Positions 1-12,455 of a stretch of DNA of 64,000 nt are shown here, one piece after another. This DNA is from Pteria penguin (lineage: Eukaryota; Mollusca; Bivalvia; Pterioida; Pteriidae). The stretch lies in contig CM068589.1 in assembly GCA_035048485.1 (NCBI GenBank), positions 4,652,501-4,716,500 of the forward strand. The letters are read 5' to 3'. The notes beneath the pieces were generated by a model. It worked only from the letters and a program-made list of their open reading frames with translations, ran no database searches and was not told where the DNA came from. A program made the position numbers and the translations under genes. Positions within the stretch are counted from its first letter, which is position 1. Every line of letters begins with the position of its first letter.

Positions 1-640
1 TTCAATTTCGCTATCCAAACTTTCCTTTCATAAGTAGCAACATTCCATCATCGCCCGCATACGGCGTATTCATATCTCAGTAATACGTTATTCCAGAGCA
101 TGTTCAAATTACAATGACTTTGTTCTGAGAGCTAGACGACTTTCACTTAAGCTGCTCAACCAGGGTTATATATGTGCTAGACTAGCAACGTCACTGAGGA
201 AGTTCTACGGTCGTTACGAGACTCTTATTACTCCATATGATATCTCGTTATCCAGACTCTTAAATGATATTCTGGACTGAGACCGATTCCGATCATTTTA
301 CACAAATTTGACACCCTCTACACTAGAAGGTTACCTACTTTGACTTCTCCATATATAAATACATATGGAATTTACACGATTTGACTCTTTTTACTGAGTG
401 TATGTGACGGGTGTTGCTAGCAAGCAGGAGATGCTCACTCTCCCTGGTCACCATATCTCACTCCATCACAGGGGTTCACATATGCTCTTCAAGTAGACAT
501 ATTTTATTTTATTTTCCACTTGTTTTTCATTTTCACTGATTTTGTATGTCCTCTGGTTTCATGATTTTTAGACTTATAGTTTGGATTTATCCATCATCTT
601 TACATGTTAATATAAAGTTAATAAAAGAGAAGAAAGAAAA
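1..640 (+). mobile_element. 3' part of a degenerate Penelope-type retroelement, cut by the window edge
   Basis: Bases 19-85 translate, with a frameshift from the preceding bases, to a peptide containing SSNIPSSPAYGVFISQ. About 150-280 gives pieces such as RKFYGRYETLITPYD-like text in broken frames. Both resemble the C-terminal part of reverse transcriptases found in many copies in bivalve and cnidarian genomes. I place them with Penelope-like elements from memory; the clade is uncertain. Bases 405-610 (GTGACGGGTGTTGCTAGCAA onward) match a second copy of the tail at 23985-24182. Several stops and frameshifts show it is dead. The 5' part lies outside the window. Confidence 0.7.
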
Positions 641-835
641 TATCTGATTAAGCTGTATGACGCAAATCACCAAGGACATGCACATTCAATATGATTATAG
701 CCAAATAAACAGAAAATGTCATTACAGAAACATTAAATTGTATTGCAGTCATGGTACCGACATAGGAGACTGTCAATAAAAGTAACAAACGTCACTAAAT
801 AGGTGTGGTTAACCGGTTTAATATCAACCCCAGGC
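640..835 (+). mobile_element. Pearl-like dispersed repeat, copy 1
   Basis: The copy starts with AGCTGTATGACGCAAATCAC, which matches the unit tandemly repeated at 11617-12455. It ends with the terminus TGTGGTTAACCGGTTTA, which recurs at about 22650-22666. The organisation (a conserved end next to a core that can be tandemly amplified) recalls the pearl and related elements of bivalves. No coding capacity is seen, so it would be non-autonomous. Confidence 0.6.
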
Positions 836-1375
836 GTTAGCTTTTAGTAACAAATATCTAGAAGTCGAAATTGGCAAAAGCAAACCACTTGGATATATTT
901 GATGACTCATTCCATTTTGTCTTTAACTTGCTTACACCTAACAATTATAGTTCCCAGTCAGGAGCTGGAATAATATCTAGATAATTTCAACATTCATACA
1001 CCAAATTTCACCTTTCTTCAAGATCATAGTAATCGTTAGTTATGTGAATTAGGAGGAAGTGTTAATAATCACTCACAGGATTTTATCGAATCTAGAAAGT
1101 TACATATATAATACACTATTGACATTTTGTCGCATTAGTTAGATGTAGTTCCTGTGTTCACTGTAGATTTCCATTGATTCAACAGAGAGATATAACGCTA
1201 CCCTAACTCTTTTTGATTTTCAACTATAAGAATAATGCATATTGGCTGTGTTAAAAGATTATCATGTCAAATACTCAATCAGGCAGCATGTATGTCTGTT
1301 CTACCCTTACTGCTTCGATGGTTAAACCCAATGGTCGGATCGGATTTCCACACATATTCATTTCCAAATATAGTG

Positions 1376-2480
1376 AGGCCAATCGCAAATGAATGTTCAA
1401 ATTAATCAAAATGCGTTGTTTGCAATTTTCGCATCAATAATTTATCGGGAAATATTTTTAACATGTAAATCAAAATCATATCATTAGAATATTCATTTTG
1501 TTTTCTTCTCAATTCTCAAATTTCATCTCATTTGGAGTAGAAATAAAGAAATTAGGGCAATTTGAAAATAGCTAAAATCATTAAAATATCTAACGATACC
1601 GCGGCGGTACAGCGAAATGTTTATTTTGCCTTATAATTGACGGCGCGCTTAGAATCAATGAGCATAAAAGCGATATGTTCACTGGCGTTGTTCGGGGTCA
1701 CTGTTGTATCGAATCCAGTGAAGTGAGGTTTTTCCAGGTAGATACGTCCATTACCTGTAAACAGCTGATCGCCGAAGCCAACACAATGTGCGATGCGGGC
1801 ACACATAAGTTTTTTTAGATATATAATTTTCAGGTTTTAATTTATTTCTACCGGCTACCATGATATGCGATAAGTATGTTTCCCCCGATTCATTTGATAC
1901 CATTTTTAGGAAAATATACCTAAAAATTACTACAAACATTTGAAAATAAAAAGATAGCTTCTTCCTCTTTGCCATATTGTTTTCACGAGTCATATGATTA
2001 CATCGATATATATGTAGAAAGTAAAAACTCGTATATTATAAAGTTCTCAAATAAGAGAACACATGACGAAAACAATGTCAATAGAAGTAATTATGATTAT
2101 CTTATATGTGAAAAAAATTACCTCGTAGCTATTATTTACGAAGTTTAATTTCTCAAAAGTTTCATTTCATCATTCATGATGTAATTTAAAGAACAGCTTG
2201 GGCGCGTGGGTTAATACTTACCACGAACGATTTTTATATTCGAATTGATAATTATTGGTATTTACATTAATTAAATACTTGACGATTTCATATAGTTTAT
2301 TGTAATTTTGTAGCTCTATTAATACGATTTTACACGTGTTTCCTCTGACTCGGGGCGACCCTCATGTATTGTCGTATAGAATTATGAACAGAAATACACA
2401 TTTCAATGTAATAAATACCAAGACATATATTGTGCGATAAAATAAGACATCATTTCATCATTTAGTTTACATTGATAGTG
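1376..2480. repeat. 1.1-kb tandem duplication, unit A
   Basis: This segment is repeated almost exactly at 2481-3588, offset about 1107-1111 bases. Landmarks are ATGCGTTGTTTGCAATTTTC at 1411 and 2518, and TTTAGTTTACATTGA at 2461 and 3572. Divergence is a few percent with small indels. Unit A contains a 61-codon minus-strand reading frame that is broken in unit B. Confidence 0.9.
1621..1806 (-). CDS. Unrecognised 61-codon reading frame in duplication unit A (possible terminal exon)
   Basis: The frame begins MCARIAHCVGFGDQ and ends with SKRAVNYKAK and a stop. I do not recognise the family. It is GC-richer than its surroundings (the stretch around CGGCGCGCTTAGAATC is notable) and is the best conserved block of the duplicated segment. 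It has no clear splice acceptor at its 5' end, although CTGTTTACAG followed by GTAATG lies inside it. It could be a last exon, a remnant exon or chance. The copy in unit B is disrupted, so at most one copy can be functional. Confidence 0.25.
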   Translation of the reverse strand: MCARIAHCVGFGDQLFTGNGRIYLEKPHFTGFDTTVTPNNASEHIAFMLIDSKRAVNYKAK

Positions 2481-3588
2481 AAGCCCATCGCAAATGACCA
2501 AGTTAAAATTAATCAAAATGCGTTGTTTGCAATTTTCGCATCAATAATTTATCGGGAAATATTTTTAACATGTAAATCAAAATCATATTATTAGAATATT
2601 CATTTTGCTTTCTTCTCATTTCTTAAATTTCATCTCATTTGGAGTAGAAATAAAGAAATTAGGGCAATTTGAAAATAGCTAAAATCATTAAAATATCTAA
2701 CGATACCGCGGCGGTACAGCGAGATGTTTATTTTGCCTTATAATTGACGGCGCGCTTAGAATCAATGAGCATAAAAGCGATATGTTCACTGGCGTTGTTC
2801 GGGGTCACGATTGTATCAAATCCAGTGAAGTGAGATTTTACAGGTAGATACGTCCATTACCTGTAAACAGCTGATCGCCGAAGCGAAAACGATGTACGAT
2901 GCGGGCACACATAAGTTTTTTAAATATATAATTTTCAGTTTTTAATTTATTTCTACCGGCCCATAATATGCGATAAGTATGTTTCCCCCGATTCATTTGA
3001 TACCATTTTTATGAAAATATACCCAGAAATGACTACAAACATTTAAAAATAAAAAGATAGCGTCTTCCTCTTTGCCAAAACAACGGTCCGCCATATTGTT
3101 TCACGAGTCATTTGATTACATCGATATACATATTAAACAATCGTACATTATGAAGTTCTCAAATAAGAGAACACATAACGAAAGCAATGTCTATAGAAGT
3201 AATTATGATTATCCTGTTTGTGAAAAAATTACCCCGTAGCTATTATTTACAAAGTTTTATTTCTCAAAAGTTTCATTTCATCATTGATGATGTAATTTGA
3301 AGAACGGCGTAGGCGCGTGGGTTAATACTTACCGTGAACGATTTTTACATTTGAATTGATAATTATTGGTATTTACATTAATTAAATATTTGACGATTTC
3401 ATATAGTTAATTGAAATTTTGTAGCTCTATTAATACGATTTTACACGAGTTTCCTCTGACTCGGGGCGACCTCCACGTATTGTCGTATAGAATTATGTAC
3501 AGAAATACACATTTCAATGTAATAAATACCAAGACATATATTGTGCGATAAAATAAGACATCATTTCATCATTTAGTTTACATTGACC
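2481..3588. repeat. 1.1-kb tandem duplication, unit B
   Basis: Second copy of the 1376-2480 segment in the same orientation. It ends at CATTTAGTTTACATTGA, matching the end of unit A, so the duplication is direct and adjacent. Differences include substitutions, short indels and an extra AACGGTCCG-containing stretch near 3083. Confidence 0.9.
2728..2912 (-). pseudogene. Broken copy of the 61-codon frame
   Basis: Corresponds to 1621-1806 but is 185 rather than 186 bases long. After GGACGTATCTACCTG the next codon is TAA where unit A has GAA, and one base is missing, so the frame is both stopped and shifted. This is a degraded duplicate if the original is coding at all. Confidence 0.45.
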
Positions 3589-3783
3589 CCACTGTTTACA
3601 ACTTCAGACTTACATTTTAATTGCAGATAAGTCTAGACCTCTGCGAAAGGAAGGGGGGGGGGGATAATTTCTTCATATTTAAGGAAGACATTTTTTGTTA
3701 AAGGAAAAATGACGAGACTAAGAGCCTATTTTGATTCAAATGATTTGGTTTTAATCCTCTTTAATTAATTTTGGTATTTATAT

Positions 3784-3954
3784 CAGTGGCGAATCCAGAA
3801 TTTCCGAAATGGGGGGGGGGGGGGGGGGGGGGGGGGGGCGCACAAGTGAAAGTCCAATATAAACCAAAATACTCTGCTAGTTTAGGGGCGAAATCTGAAA
3901 ATTTGCTCATAATTGTGGCAAAAAGGGATAGCGATCCCTATAAATTCGCCACTG
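3784..3954. mobile_element. Small inverted-terminal-repeat element with a 28-base poly-G tract (hAT-like MITE)
   Basis: The left end CAGTGGCGAATCCAG and the right end AAATTCGCCACTG are inverted repeats, and CAGTGGCG is typical of many hAT terminal repeats. An uninterrupted G run fills 3811-3838. No convincing 8-bp target duplication is visible (flanks ATTTATAT and TAGATATT). A similar G-run appears near 3651-3663. The 107-codon frame across it is an artefact of the poly-G tract. Confidence 0.55.
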
Positions 3955-5465
3955 TAGATATTAATATGAGAGAACAAGTATATAACAATGAGAGAACAAG
4001 TTATGTTAAGGTACTACGAAACGCCAATCGTCGCGTGATTCACGAAAAAAAAGAAAAAGAAATAAAGGTTTTAAATTTATACTTTTTTATTTAGATAACA
4101 GTGTATTGAAGACTTTATAGAAAATAATTCTAATTTTAATATTCCCGATATACCTGTAATTGGCACTCGAAAAAGTGTGTTTTTCAGTACAGCTCGCACG
4201 AAAACACCAGCGACAGCGTTGACTCTTCGTCATGTGCAATCAGATGGCCAGTCCCAAGACGAATTCTATAATATCTTTAATAGTTGACTTCCTAATCAAG
4301 TTGCAATATTTTCAATATATCGAGGGTATATCGAGGTAACGCCGTCTAGGGCGATCACCTGTCACCTGTGCGGCTAAATTATTACGTAATATCACCTCAA
4401 CCGGCTGTTTGACCCAGCAAATATCAACCTTCATTTCGTACATTTCAACAGCTTTCAAAATATTAATTAGCGATCATAATAAACTGGGTATTCATATTGA
4501 TGAAAGACAAGGACTAATTATCAGGTTTCCTGTAAATTGTGAAGGATTATCATGAAGGAGACATAAAGAACAGGAATTGAAATCAACCAAACTTTACAAC
4601 AATTTGTATTCATGAAGAGTTTATATTTGAGATTTTAACACTTTTAATAAAAGTTTTTATGTTTTTAAAATAATGAATATAATACATATAGTAGATTAAT
4701 ATAAAACACTAAGCTATACTATGATAAATTAAAAGGTATGTGATATTTTTCACATTTTTTAAAAGAGTTATCCGCCCCTGATTTAGGTAAAAATGTTTTT
4801 GCTTATACAGAGCTTATTTTTTGTCATACAATCTAAATTACTTTAAATATCCTCATAAGTAACCATTTTAAATAAGTTTTTTACATTATTATGAATCCTT
4901 GTATAAGTTTTTAGAAAAATGACCTTGGACATTTCCATCAAAGTAAAAAACCATTCTTCGTCAAGTTTAAGAGATTATATTTGGGATAATAAGACTTACA
5001 ACCAATGTTTTTTATCTTTTTTCGTAATACCTGTAGTACATAGAGTAGATTAATATAAATAAATCACAAATTTTATGCATAGCTGATTAAGTTATACGCT
5101 CATAAAATTGCGAGGTTGTGCATTTTAATTTGCTTGAAAAAGGTGTGAAAATGCAATATTGTCCATTTTCAAATCCTCATACCTTGTAAAGTATTCGAGA
5201 TAAACCGGTGAAATTTTTAGAGTTTGTTGACTATAAAACATGCTTCGTAAATTACTTATTCTTTGGTATTTTGTGATACAAATAAATTATTTATAGGTAT
5301 CTAAAAAGTGAGTCTCATGTGTTTTTAAGGAAAGAGTTTGGGCCTCCCTACCAAATATCATGAATTTTTACTTGCAAGTTCCATTGGATTATTTCTTTAA
5401 ACCTGTTAGGTTTTCAATTGTTTTAGAGACTGAGGAGAAAGTAAGACCATACACAAACCAATCAA
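3955..5465. other. Gene-free stretch
   Basis: AT-rich intergenic sequence with many stops in all frames. I see no exon-like block, tandem array or recognisable element. A weak similarity to the pearl-like end (AATTAACCGTCCGATGTCGG) follows at about 5485. Confidence 0.5.
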
Positions 5466-6045
5466 GTGATTGTAACCTTTTCAATTAACCGTCCGATGTC
5501 GGTGCCGCAACACTACACGAAATACTTCTGTCAGGTCTTTTCATTCTTCATATTTTCATGCATGTCTGATAGATTGTGTCATGTAGCGAAGAGAAATTTC
5601 TTGTATTTTTTCTTATGTACAGTATCAATTACAATGCTAACAAACAATGATAATCTAAGAAGCTTTCTTACTATTTATAGTATTTCGCTTAGCAGCATGA
5701 GTCACGAAACCCACAATGGCAATAATAACACTTCTGGGTTAAGAGGTATACATGCATGGTTTTTTTATTTCAAACCGCAGCAATTAGACATTAAATTAGC
5801 AAAACATTAATGATTATCTAATATTCATATTCCCTTAAAGTCAGTATGAAATTCACCATTTAAAACACATCTGTCCGCGTATGTTAATTTAACAAACACT
5901 TCGTGTCCTTTATTCAGATGAATGAAGATGTTTTCTGTTCTCTTAAGACAATACACTTTAGTTGCATAAAATGAATTTATGCCACATTTTCTCAGAATTA
6001 ACATTTAAACTGTGGAGAAACTAAGTATGTTATGATTATGCAGTT

Positions 6046-6218
6046 TTATGCAGTTAACGAGAAATAGTAGACGCCGCTAACTGAAGCTACAAATTCTCCT
6101 GTTTTTGGACTTAAGTTGTTTTCAAGATCTAATGTTTCTTGAACGAAAATCACGATCCGTCCTTCTGCAGGACTTACAATGTCGTGTCCGAATTTAGCCA
6201 TGAATGTTATATTGGTTG
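6046..6218 (-). CDS. C1q-domain exon fragment (half domain)
   Basis: Reading the minus strand, TCTTATTTCAG provides a plausible acceptor with the exon starting at 6218. It translates in phase to TNITFMAKFGHDI, then IVSPAEGRIVIFVQ, LSPKTGEFVASVSG and VYYFSLTA, followed by a stop. The order F.AKF, NNLSPKTGEF and G.YYFS is the first half of a C1q globular domain, a family greatly expanded in bivalves where members act as secreted lectin-like immune proteins. The second half of the domain is missing, because the frame stops right after the YYFS strand. Either another exon is spliced from just before the stop, where no strong donor is seen, or this is a truncated pseudogene. No partner exon was found upstream. 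Confidence 0.6.
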
Positions 6219-6715
6219 CTGAAATAAGATTAAATAGATAGTTATGTTTTTAATAAATCTACATTAATGTTGTTGTACGTATCCTATCATCAAAAACACA
6301 AATTGCCAAAAAAAAAAATCCCAGTCCAGCAGCAGCGGATTTTATTTAGCAATGATATGCTACATGCCCAGATACAGAGTGGTAGTCAATAAGGAACATC
6401 CATTTTACCAGCTAAAATAAAGATATAGGTCATCACGGACCCCTGAAAGAACCATTGGGTGCCATAGAGGAGTGAAAATCATACCTCAAAGCTCACATCG
6501 AGAGAGTATATTTCATTAGTTATCATTATAGGTAGCGATTAACCATATCGAGATATTGTGATAGAAGTAGCTTACGAACTGACCATGACAGTATTTGTTT
6601 AATTGATACTTTAAAATTCTTTTATTTACATTTGTAAAGTTCGAAGCAAACGTATGTGCTATCAAGCAGATTAAATTTTGTTTGACCGATGAACGACTCA
6701 GAGCGTTGTTATATA

Positions 6716-7066
6716 CTACAATCAAATATTTTTGTAATGTGTTAAATGTTCTATTATATTATTTATATTCATGTATTGTATAGCTCCATGGTGACTTCTG
6801 CCACATAAGTGAGCCGGTAACTCCTCTTTTTTCTTTTATTTACAGGAGGAGTCATTCTCTATATTTTGTCAGAGTTTCTTTTCCACACCATTTATTTGGC
6901 TTTTGTCAAATTAAATGACCGTCCTAAGTCAGTATCGTAATTGCACTACAATCAAATATTTTTGTAATGTGTTTTATGTTTTAGTATATTATTTATATTC
7001 ATGTATTGTATAACTCAATGGTGATTTCTGCCACATAACTGAGCCAGTAACTCCTCTTTTGACTTT
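6716..7066 (-). mobile_element. Pearl-like dispersed repeat, copy 2, internally duplicated
   Basis: CTACAATCAAATATTTTTGT occurs at 6716 and again at 6945. Each copy runs through GGTGACTTCTGCCACATAA-like sequence to AACTCCTCTTTT, giving a tandem duplication of about 229 bases. The reverse complement matches 22490-22620 (ACTGGCTCAGTTATCTGGCA and AGTGCAATTACGATACCGAC). Between the two copies lies CAAATTAAATGACCGTCCTA, matching the other flank of the same family. Confidence 0.65.
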
Positions 7067-7354
7067 TGAAGTATTACGGAGTCTTCTGTCGTCACGTAAT
7101 ACTAGCCTTTTCCGAGCCTGGTACCGCTCGTCAAGAACAAACTACAATGGAAAAGCATTGTCCAAACAGATATCTATCTCTACTTTAATATGAGGCACAT
7201 GATTACTTTCATTTCGAAAAAAGGATTCCGCTAATCCCACTGTATCTGTCTTTTCGTTTTTATCTTTAATAAATGGTCGAAACAGACAATACTGACACTC
7301 ATGACGATTTTCTTTTTATAATTTCTCACAAAATTATGCTCATCATTATTTTCC

Positions 7355-7525
7355 TTTGTGGTATTTCCTGGAATCGATTTTATTGGGTTTTGCATTTATC
7401 TGAATATGACACTATACAAGATATTGTCCTTTTATTCCATGGACTATGAGATTTGGTTTACCCTTCGATACTTTTTCGATTTTTACTCTATACCAAGTCG
7501 TTGTAATTTAAACAAAAACTTCACG
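7355..7525 (+). mobile_element. Retroelement 3'-tail fragment
   Basis: CCATGGACTATGAGATTTGG and the following GTTTACCCTTCGATACTTTT recur on the opposite strand within 9790-9850, and more weakly at 12790-12850. At 9720-11470 this sequence sits downstream of a reverse transcriptase, so the fragment is read as a retroelement tail. The 67-codon frame here (YSMDYEIWFTLRYFF) is shared by the tails and may be a fossil rather than a gene. Confidence 0.5.
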
Positions 7526-7559
7526 TTGTTCAAATTTAACTCTTTTATTTTATTGAAAT

Positions 7560-8864
7560 AACAAATTTTCAACATTTTCTTCCATCTTGATTAAATGATG
7601 GCCATATGTGCATTTGCTTTGGAGGCAAAGTACTCCTGATGGCCAGGGTGCTGAGCATAACTATGATTTCTATATACGATTTAGTACGTACTTTCATTTC
7701 ATATTTTTAATGTGACTAATAAAAAGAGAAAAATGAAATATGCCACAAAAGGTTCCTTGTGACACCCCAGTACGACGGTAGCTGATAATTGCGCGGTCCC
7801 ATTTGAAGATAAAGAATAAAGGCATTCTTATTTGCAAATGAAGGACAAATCTAAAACCCCTCGCGGAAAGGGGGACACAAATGTATATTCACCTCACAAA
7901 GGGACTAAGCAGTGGAATGACAACATCGGTCGGAGGGTGGCTTCGATCACTAAATAACTCTAAAACACCTCAACGACAACATGGAATACAGATATACCAA
8001 TTTCAGTTTCAGTTAAGAACTAATATGAAAAAAAAAAATTTAACTTATAAAATAATTTCATCAAAACCAACTAATGCACAAGTAATTTTAATGAAATGAG
8101 TATTTGTGCATGATTTTTTTAGAATTCCAACATGTATGAATTTATTGCGCTGCATGAATATTTCGTCAAAGTAAATATCTAAAGTACAACCTCACTGCAT
8201 TTAAGTAAGAGCCAATTAACGCGCTTGAGGAAAGATATATACACGAAAGTGACACTCCTTATATTGGAATGGTTCTGAAGCTTTTATATAAGTTATATAT
8301 TCCAAATATAATATTGGCAGATATCTTGCCAAAGCATATATTTCTATAGCCGTCAACATTTCTATCAATCTTGAAATAACGATTAATTCTTTACCTAAAG
8401 AACAATTCTCTTCAATAAAAATGGCAATGAATTGAGCATCCATTTTAGTTTTTAGTTATTTTAGTCGTTTATGACTTCATCAGTTATATTGTTTTCCGCT
8501 ACACATAAATCATGATGAGCTTATTGTAAAATAAAGAGTAATCCTAGTAGTCTTAGAGTAGCTATAATGGTGGTTTAAAGAATCAAAATGTATGTGTGTT
8601 TGAAAGTTTTACTGATTATACAGGCAGGTGTAAGCAATATGTTCTTGACAGCAAGTTAAAACATACATATTTAGATTGCCAGCTGTTATAAAATACAAAG
8701 TTTCATGTCACGTCGCATATTTAACGTCCAAAAGTGTACGTCTAATAAATGAAGGAAGAAATGAGGTCTTTCGTACCAACCGTGTAAATAAGTCAAGAAA
8801 AATACATTATCGGAATAATTGATTATACAACAATTCCCATACATATTCATTAACACACTCACAA
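7560..8864. other. Gene-free stretch
   Basis: AT-rich sequence with short open frames only. I see no array, RNA gene or recognisable coding block. Confidence 0.5.
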
Positions 8865-9290
8865 CAACGTACAACGGCGCAATGTCATTGACACATCAAA
8901 TGAACGCACCACAGTGATACGTCACAGACACTCACAATAATGTACTGCGTTACTTGTATACTAACAACATGACCGTGCAATGTTACATACAAACACACTC
9001 ACTGTACCACCTTGCAATGTCACTGACAATCACAATACGAGAAACTCTCAACCACTTACCACGATGCGATATCCAACACATTCACAACAACGCACACAGG
9101 TGCAATGTCACTGACACGCTCCCAACGATGTACGACGGAAAATTATCACTGCCACGCTCACAACAATGTACCATGGTGCAATGTTATTTACACACTAACA
9201 AAAACAAACCACAGTGCAATATCACTGACATTCTCATAGCATTGTACGACGGTACATGACGCAAATACAGCAACGTACAGGGTTAAATAT
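8865..9290. repeat. Degenerate tandem array, unit about 45-50 bp
   Basis: Variants of CACAACAATGTACCACGGTGCAATGTCACTGACACAC recur about eight times with many substitutions and indels. The 101-codon frame over it (MYTNNMTVQCYIQTHSLYH) is a by-product of the array. Confidence 0.7.
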
Positions 9291-9719
9291 TCATAGATAC
9301 CTCATTATTGTAAAAGCTATGTTTTCATTATAACACTATGTTTAAACATATTACTTATTTCTCTTAGTGCTTTAAAGTGTCTCTCTCACTAGATTATATA
9401 TCTATGCATTTCAAAATTCAGTTAAACATTTTAATTTAAGCGGTATAAATCAACATATGAAATTTAAAAGAATGTAAACTTCTTGATTAGTGTCATACAG
9501 CTTGGTCAGATGTCGTCTGTCTTCTCTTTGATTTATTGGATTTGTACAATATATACCAGGTAGTTGTTATCATATTGCATATTGATAATAGTCAATATTA
9601 CTACTAAGGCGCATCCGTAATCTGCATTTTGACAGAAGTGATATTAAGAATGGTAAAATATACCAAATATACTCTCCTCGGTATATAATAATGACATGTT
9701 GTATTTTTCATCAAAGACG
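9291..9719. other. Gene-free stretch
   Basis: AT-rich intergenic DNA; no feature recognised. Confidence 0.5.
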
Positions 9720-11470
9720 TTTCATTTATATTTCCTTTGCATTAAACAGCAGCCCGCGGTAAAATCGTACCAAAGGAATCAATACACATAGCTTCATGTA
9801 TATGGTAAAAACGAAGAAGTACAGAAGGGTAAACCATATCTCATAGCCCATTGAATAAAGGGGCAATATCGTGTTTAGTGTCATAATCAGACAAATGCGA
9901 ACCTCAATAAAATCGAGGTGAGAACAGGTGCCCGGGAGGAGTAAGTGTCCCCTGGTTGCATGCAACACACGTCGCAAAAGTGCTGCAACAGCCTTTCAAG
10001 CAAGGAGGTAAATACATACGAAAGAGACAGGAACACGGAGTCAAATTTTCCCATTCAGTTCCGGTGTCGGAAACACAGGGAAACAAATGTATGTGTATAC
10101 ATGTATATGCGTATTATGTCAAATCAAGTATGGTCAAACAGTTAAGATGGTTATTTTGTATGGTCAGGTCCCAAAATATCGGTTAACATTGTTGAAAGGG
10201 GAATCTGTAATTGCAATAGATCCATATAACAACCATAGAACTTCCTCAGTGATAATTTCAAACGTTCCTCAATATATCCTTGTGAGAGTTGTTTTGTGGC
10301 GAGAAGCCACGCTCTCAGGACGAAATTTTGGTATTTAGAGCATGCCCTGGCATAGCGTATAAGTTGTGAAATGAAGAGCCATATGCGGGAGATGAAGGTA
10401 TGTTGCCACTCAGAAAAGGGGAGTTGGCATTAATTAATGAAATTGAAATCGTCACGTTTGTCATAGAGAGATATTACTAGTGAACCATCGCCACTAAATG
10501 ATAGGAGTATACCGAAGTATGAAGCAGAAGATGTGCTCTCAGTTGTATCTTTTATCTCGGGTTCCTTTATATATATGATGTTGAGGTGATAGTCAAAGAC
10601 AGGGTTGTTAATCGACATCATCGATGTATCTGTATGTAAATTTGATCCGAGATGTTAATTGTTTTTTACATTTAGAAAGCAGAGACTGTATGAATTCTGC
10701 TTTGTTAGAGCACAAAAATATGTCGGCCAGAAGAAGCGCGCAATTAGTACCCATGGGAATGCCAACAATCTGTTGGAACACTTTCCCACCAGATATCACA
10801 AAAAATTAAGTGTAAGAAATTCTAACATTTGGGTGATCGTTTTTTCTGTATACTTGCTGCTGGAATCAGACTATTCCTTTACAAGTATGTGTCGTTGCGG
10901 CCTAACACGATACACTAATACCTGTGAACTCCTTTTTTGTTAATGAAGACATTTTTCTGTTCTTCAGTTTTTGATAGGGAATGGTTGTGTAAAGAGTCGA
11001 AACGTCAAAAGATTTTATGCTAGTGACATTATTAAAATTAGGAGATTTTTAAGTGCTCTAGAAGTTCCATTGAATTCCTTAGGATCCACATCTGACTGAT
11101 TTCGCTTCCCGAGTAAGCAGACGAGCAGTATTTCTGAATTTCTGTCTGAATTTTGGTGAATAACATGAAAAGAGGCTTGGTGGAACACTTTGGGGTCCAG
11201 CTATTAATCGATACTTATGTTAAGTTATATGCATTTTTGGAATCCCAAACTGGTATGGTAACGCGAGATCAGACTCATTTGTAGTAATACCGAATGAACT
11301 GAGAACTAACTTGTGATTATCCAATAATTCTGAAGGAGACAGATTTGTAACTGTGTAAGTTGGATTACCAGGCGTTGAATGAAGCCCAAGCTCTTCTATA
11401 TGACATTTAATATAATATGCCTTACATACGAATGCGTAATTGCTAGTTGCCTTGTCAGCAAGAAAAAGTA
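9720..11470 (-). mobile_element. Degenerate Penelope-type retroelement with most of the reverse transcriptase and its 3' tail
   Basis: Minus-strand reading from 11470 gives, in broken frames, an N-terminal segment (VLFLADKATSN, then KCHIEELGLHSTPG). It continues with SIKSFDVSTLYTTIPYQKLK near 11010 and the core KVFQQIVGIPMGTNC and FTYRYIDDV at 10608-10799. EPEIKDTTESTSSAS and SLYDKRDDFNF follow at 10430-10570. The YIDD motif is the catalytic centre of the reverse transcriptase. The tail at 9720-10100 carries GDTYSSRAP-like text and the sequence shared with 7355-7525. Stops and frameshifts are frequent, so it is inactive. Assignment to Penelope-like elements is from general resemblance. Confidence 0.75.
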
Positions 11471-11616
11471 CAGAAAAGTATATCTTAATGTTTTGTTTGT
11501 GTATGTTTAATCTCAGTTATAAACTAAAAATACTGAAGGCTATATCCACTCCACCTTGAATGTGTAGCATGATAAAATCAGTTCAGAATTCTACAGATTA
11601 CTGTATAGACAAAGGA

Positions 11617-12455
11617 AGGGAAACCAAAGACATCTGACAAAGCTGGTGACACTAATCACCAAGGACCTGCACATAAAATATAATGAGAAACCAAAAGACA
11701 TCTGACAAAGCTGGTGACACTAATCACCAAGGACCTGCACATAAAATATGAAAAACCAAAAGACATCTGACAAAGCTGGTGACACTAATCACCAAGGACA
11801 TGTACACAAAACATAATGAGAAACCAAAAGACATCTGACAAAGCTGTATGACACTAATCACCAAGAACATGTACACAAAAAATAATGAGAAACCAAAAGA
11901 CATCTGACAAAGCTGTATGACACTAATCACCAAGGACATGCACATAAAACATAACAAAAGAGAAAACCAAAAGACATCTGACAAAGCTGTATGACACTAA
12001 TCACCAAGGGCATGTACATAAAACATAACAAAAGAGAAACCAAAAGACATCTGACAAAGCTGTATGTCACTTATCACCAAGGACATGCACATGAAACATT
12101 ACAAAAGAGAAAACCAAAAGACATCTGACAAAGCTGTATGTCACTAATAACCAAGGACATGCACATAAAACATAACAAAAGAGAAAACCAAAAGACATCT
12201 GACAAAGCTGTATGACATTAACCACCAAGGACATGCACATAAAACATAACAAAAGAGAAAACAGAAAACATCTGACAAAGCTGTATGACACTAATCACCA
12301 AGGACATGCACATAAAACATAACAAAAGAGAAAACAGAAAACATCTGACAAAGCTGTATGACACTAACCACCAAGGACATGCACATAAAACAGAAAAGAG
12401 AAAACAGAAAACATCTGACAAAGCTGTATGACACTAATCACCAAGGACATGCAGA
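11617..12455 (+). repeat. Tandem core array of a pearl-like element, 12 copies of 60-75 bp
   Basis: ACATCTGACAAAGCTG recurs 12 times at intervals of about 67-75 bases, followed by ACACTAATCACCAAGGACAT and an AACATAACAAAAGAG spacer that varies in length. Early units read CTGGTGACAC, later ones CTGTATGACAC, so there is a gradient along the array. The unit matches the single copy at 640-690 and is related to the CAGAAGTCACCATGGAG segment of the other copies. Reading frames on the minus strand are array artefacts. Confidence 0.85.

Noticed and set aside
3771..4094. 107-codon frame with a run of glycines
   Set aside because: The glycines come from the poly-G tract of a MITE-like element.
5466..5810. 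114-codon frame MIVTFSINRPMSVPQ
   Set aside because: No recognised domain, AT-rich, and overlaps a weak similarity to the pearl-like end. Likely chance.
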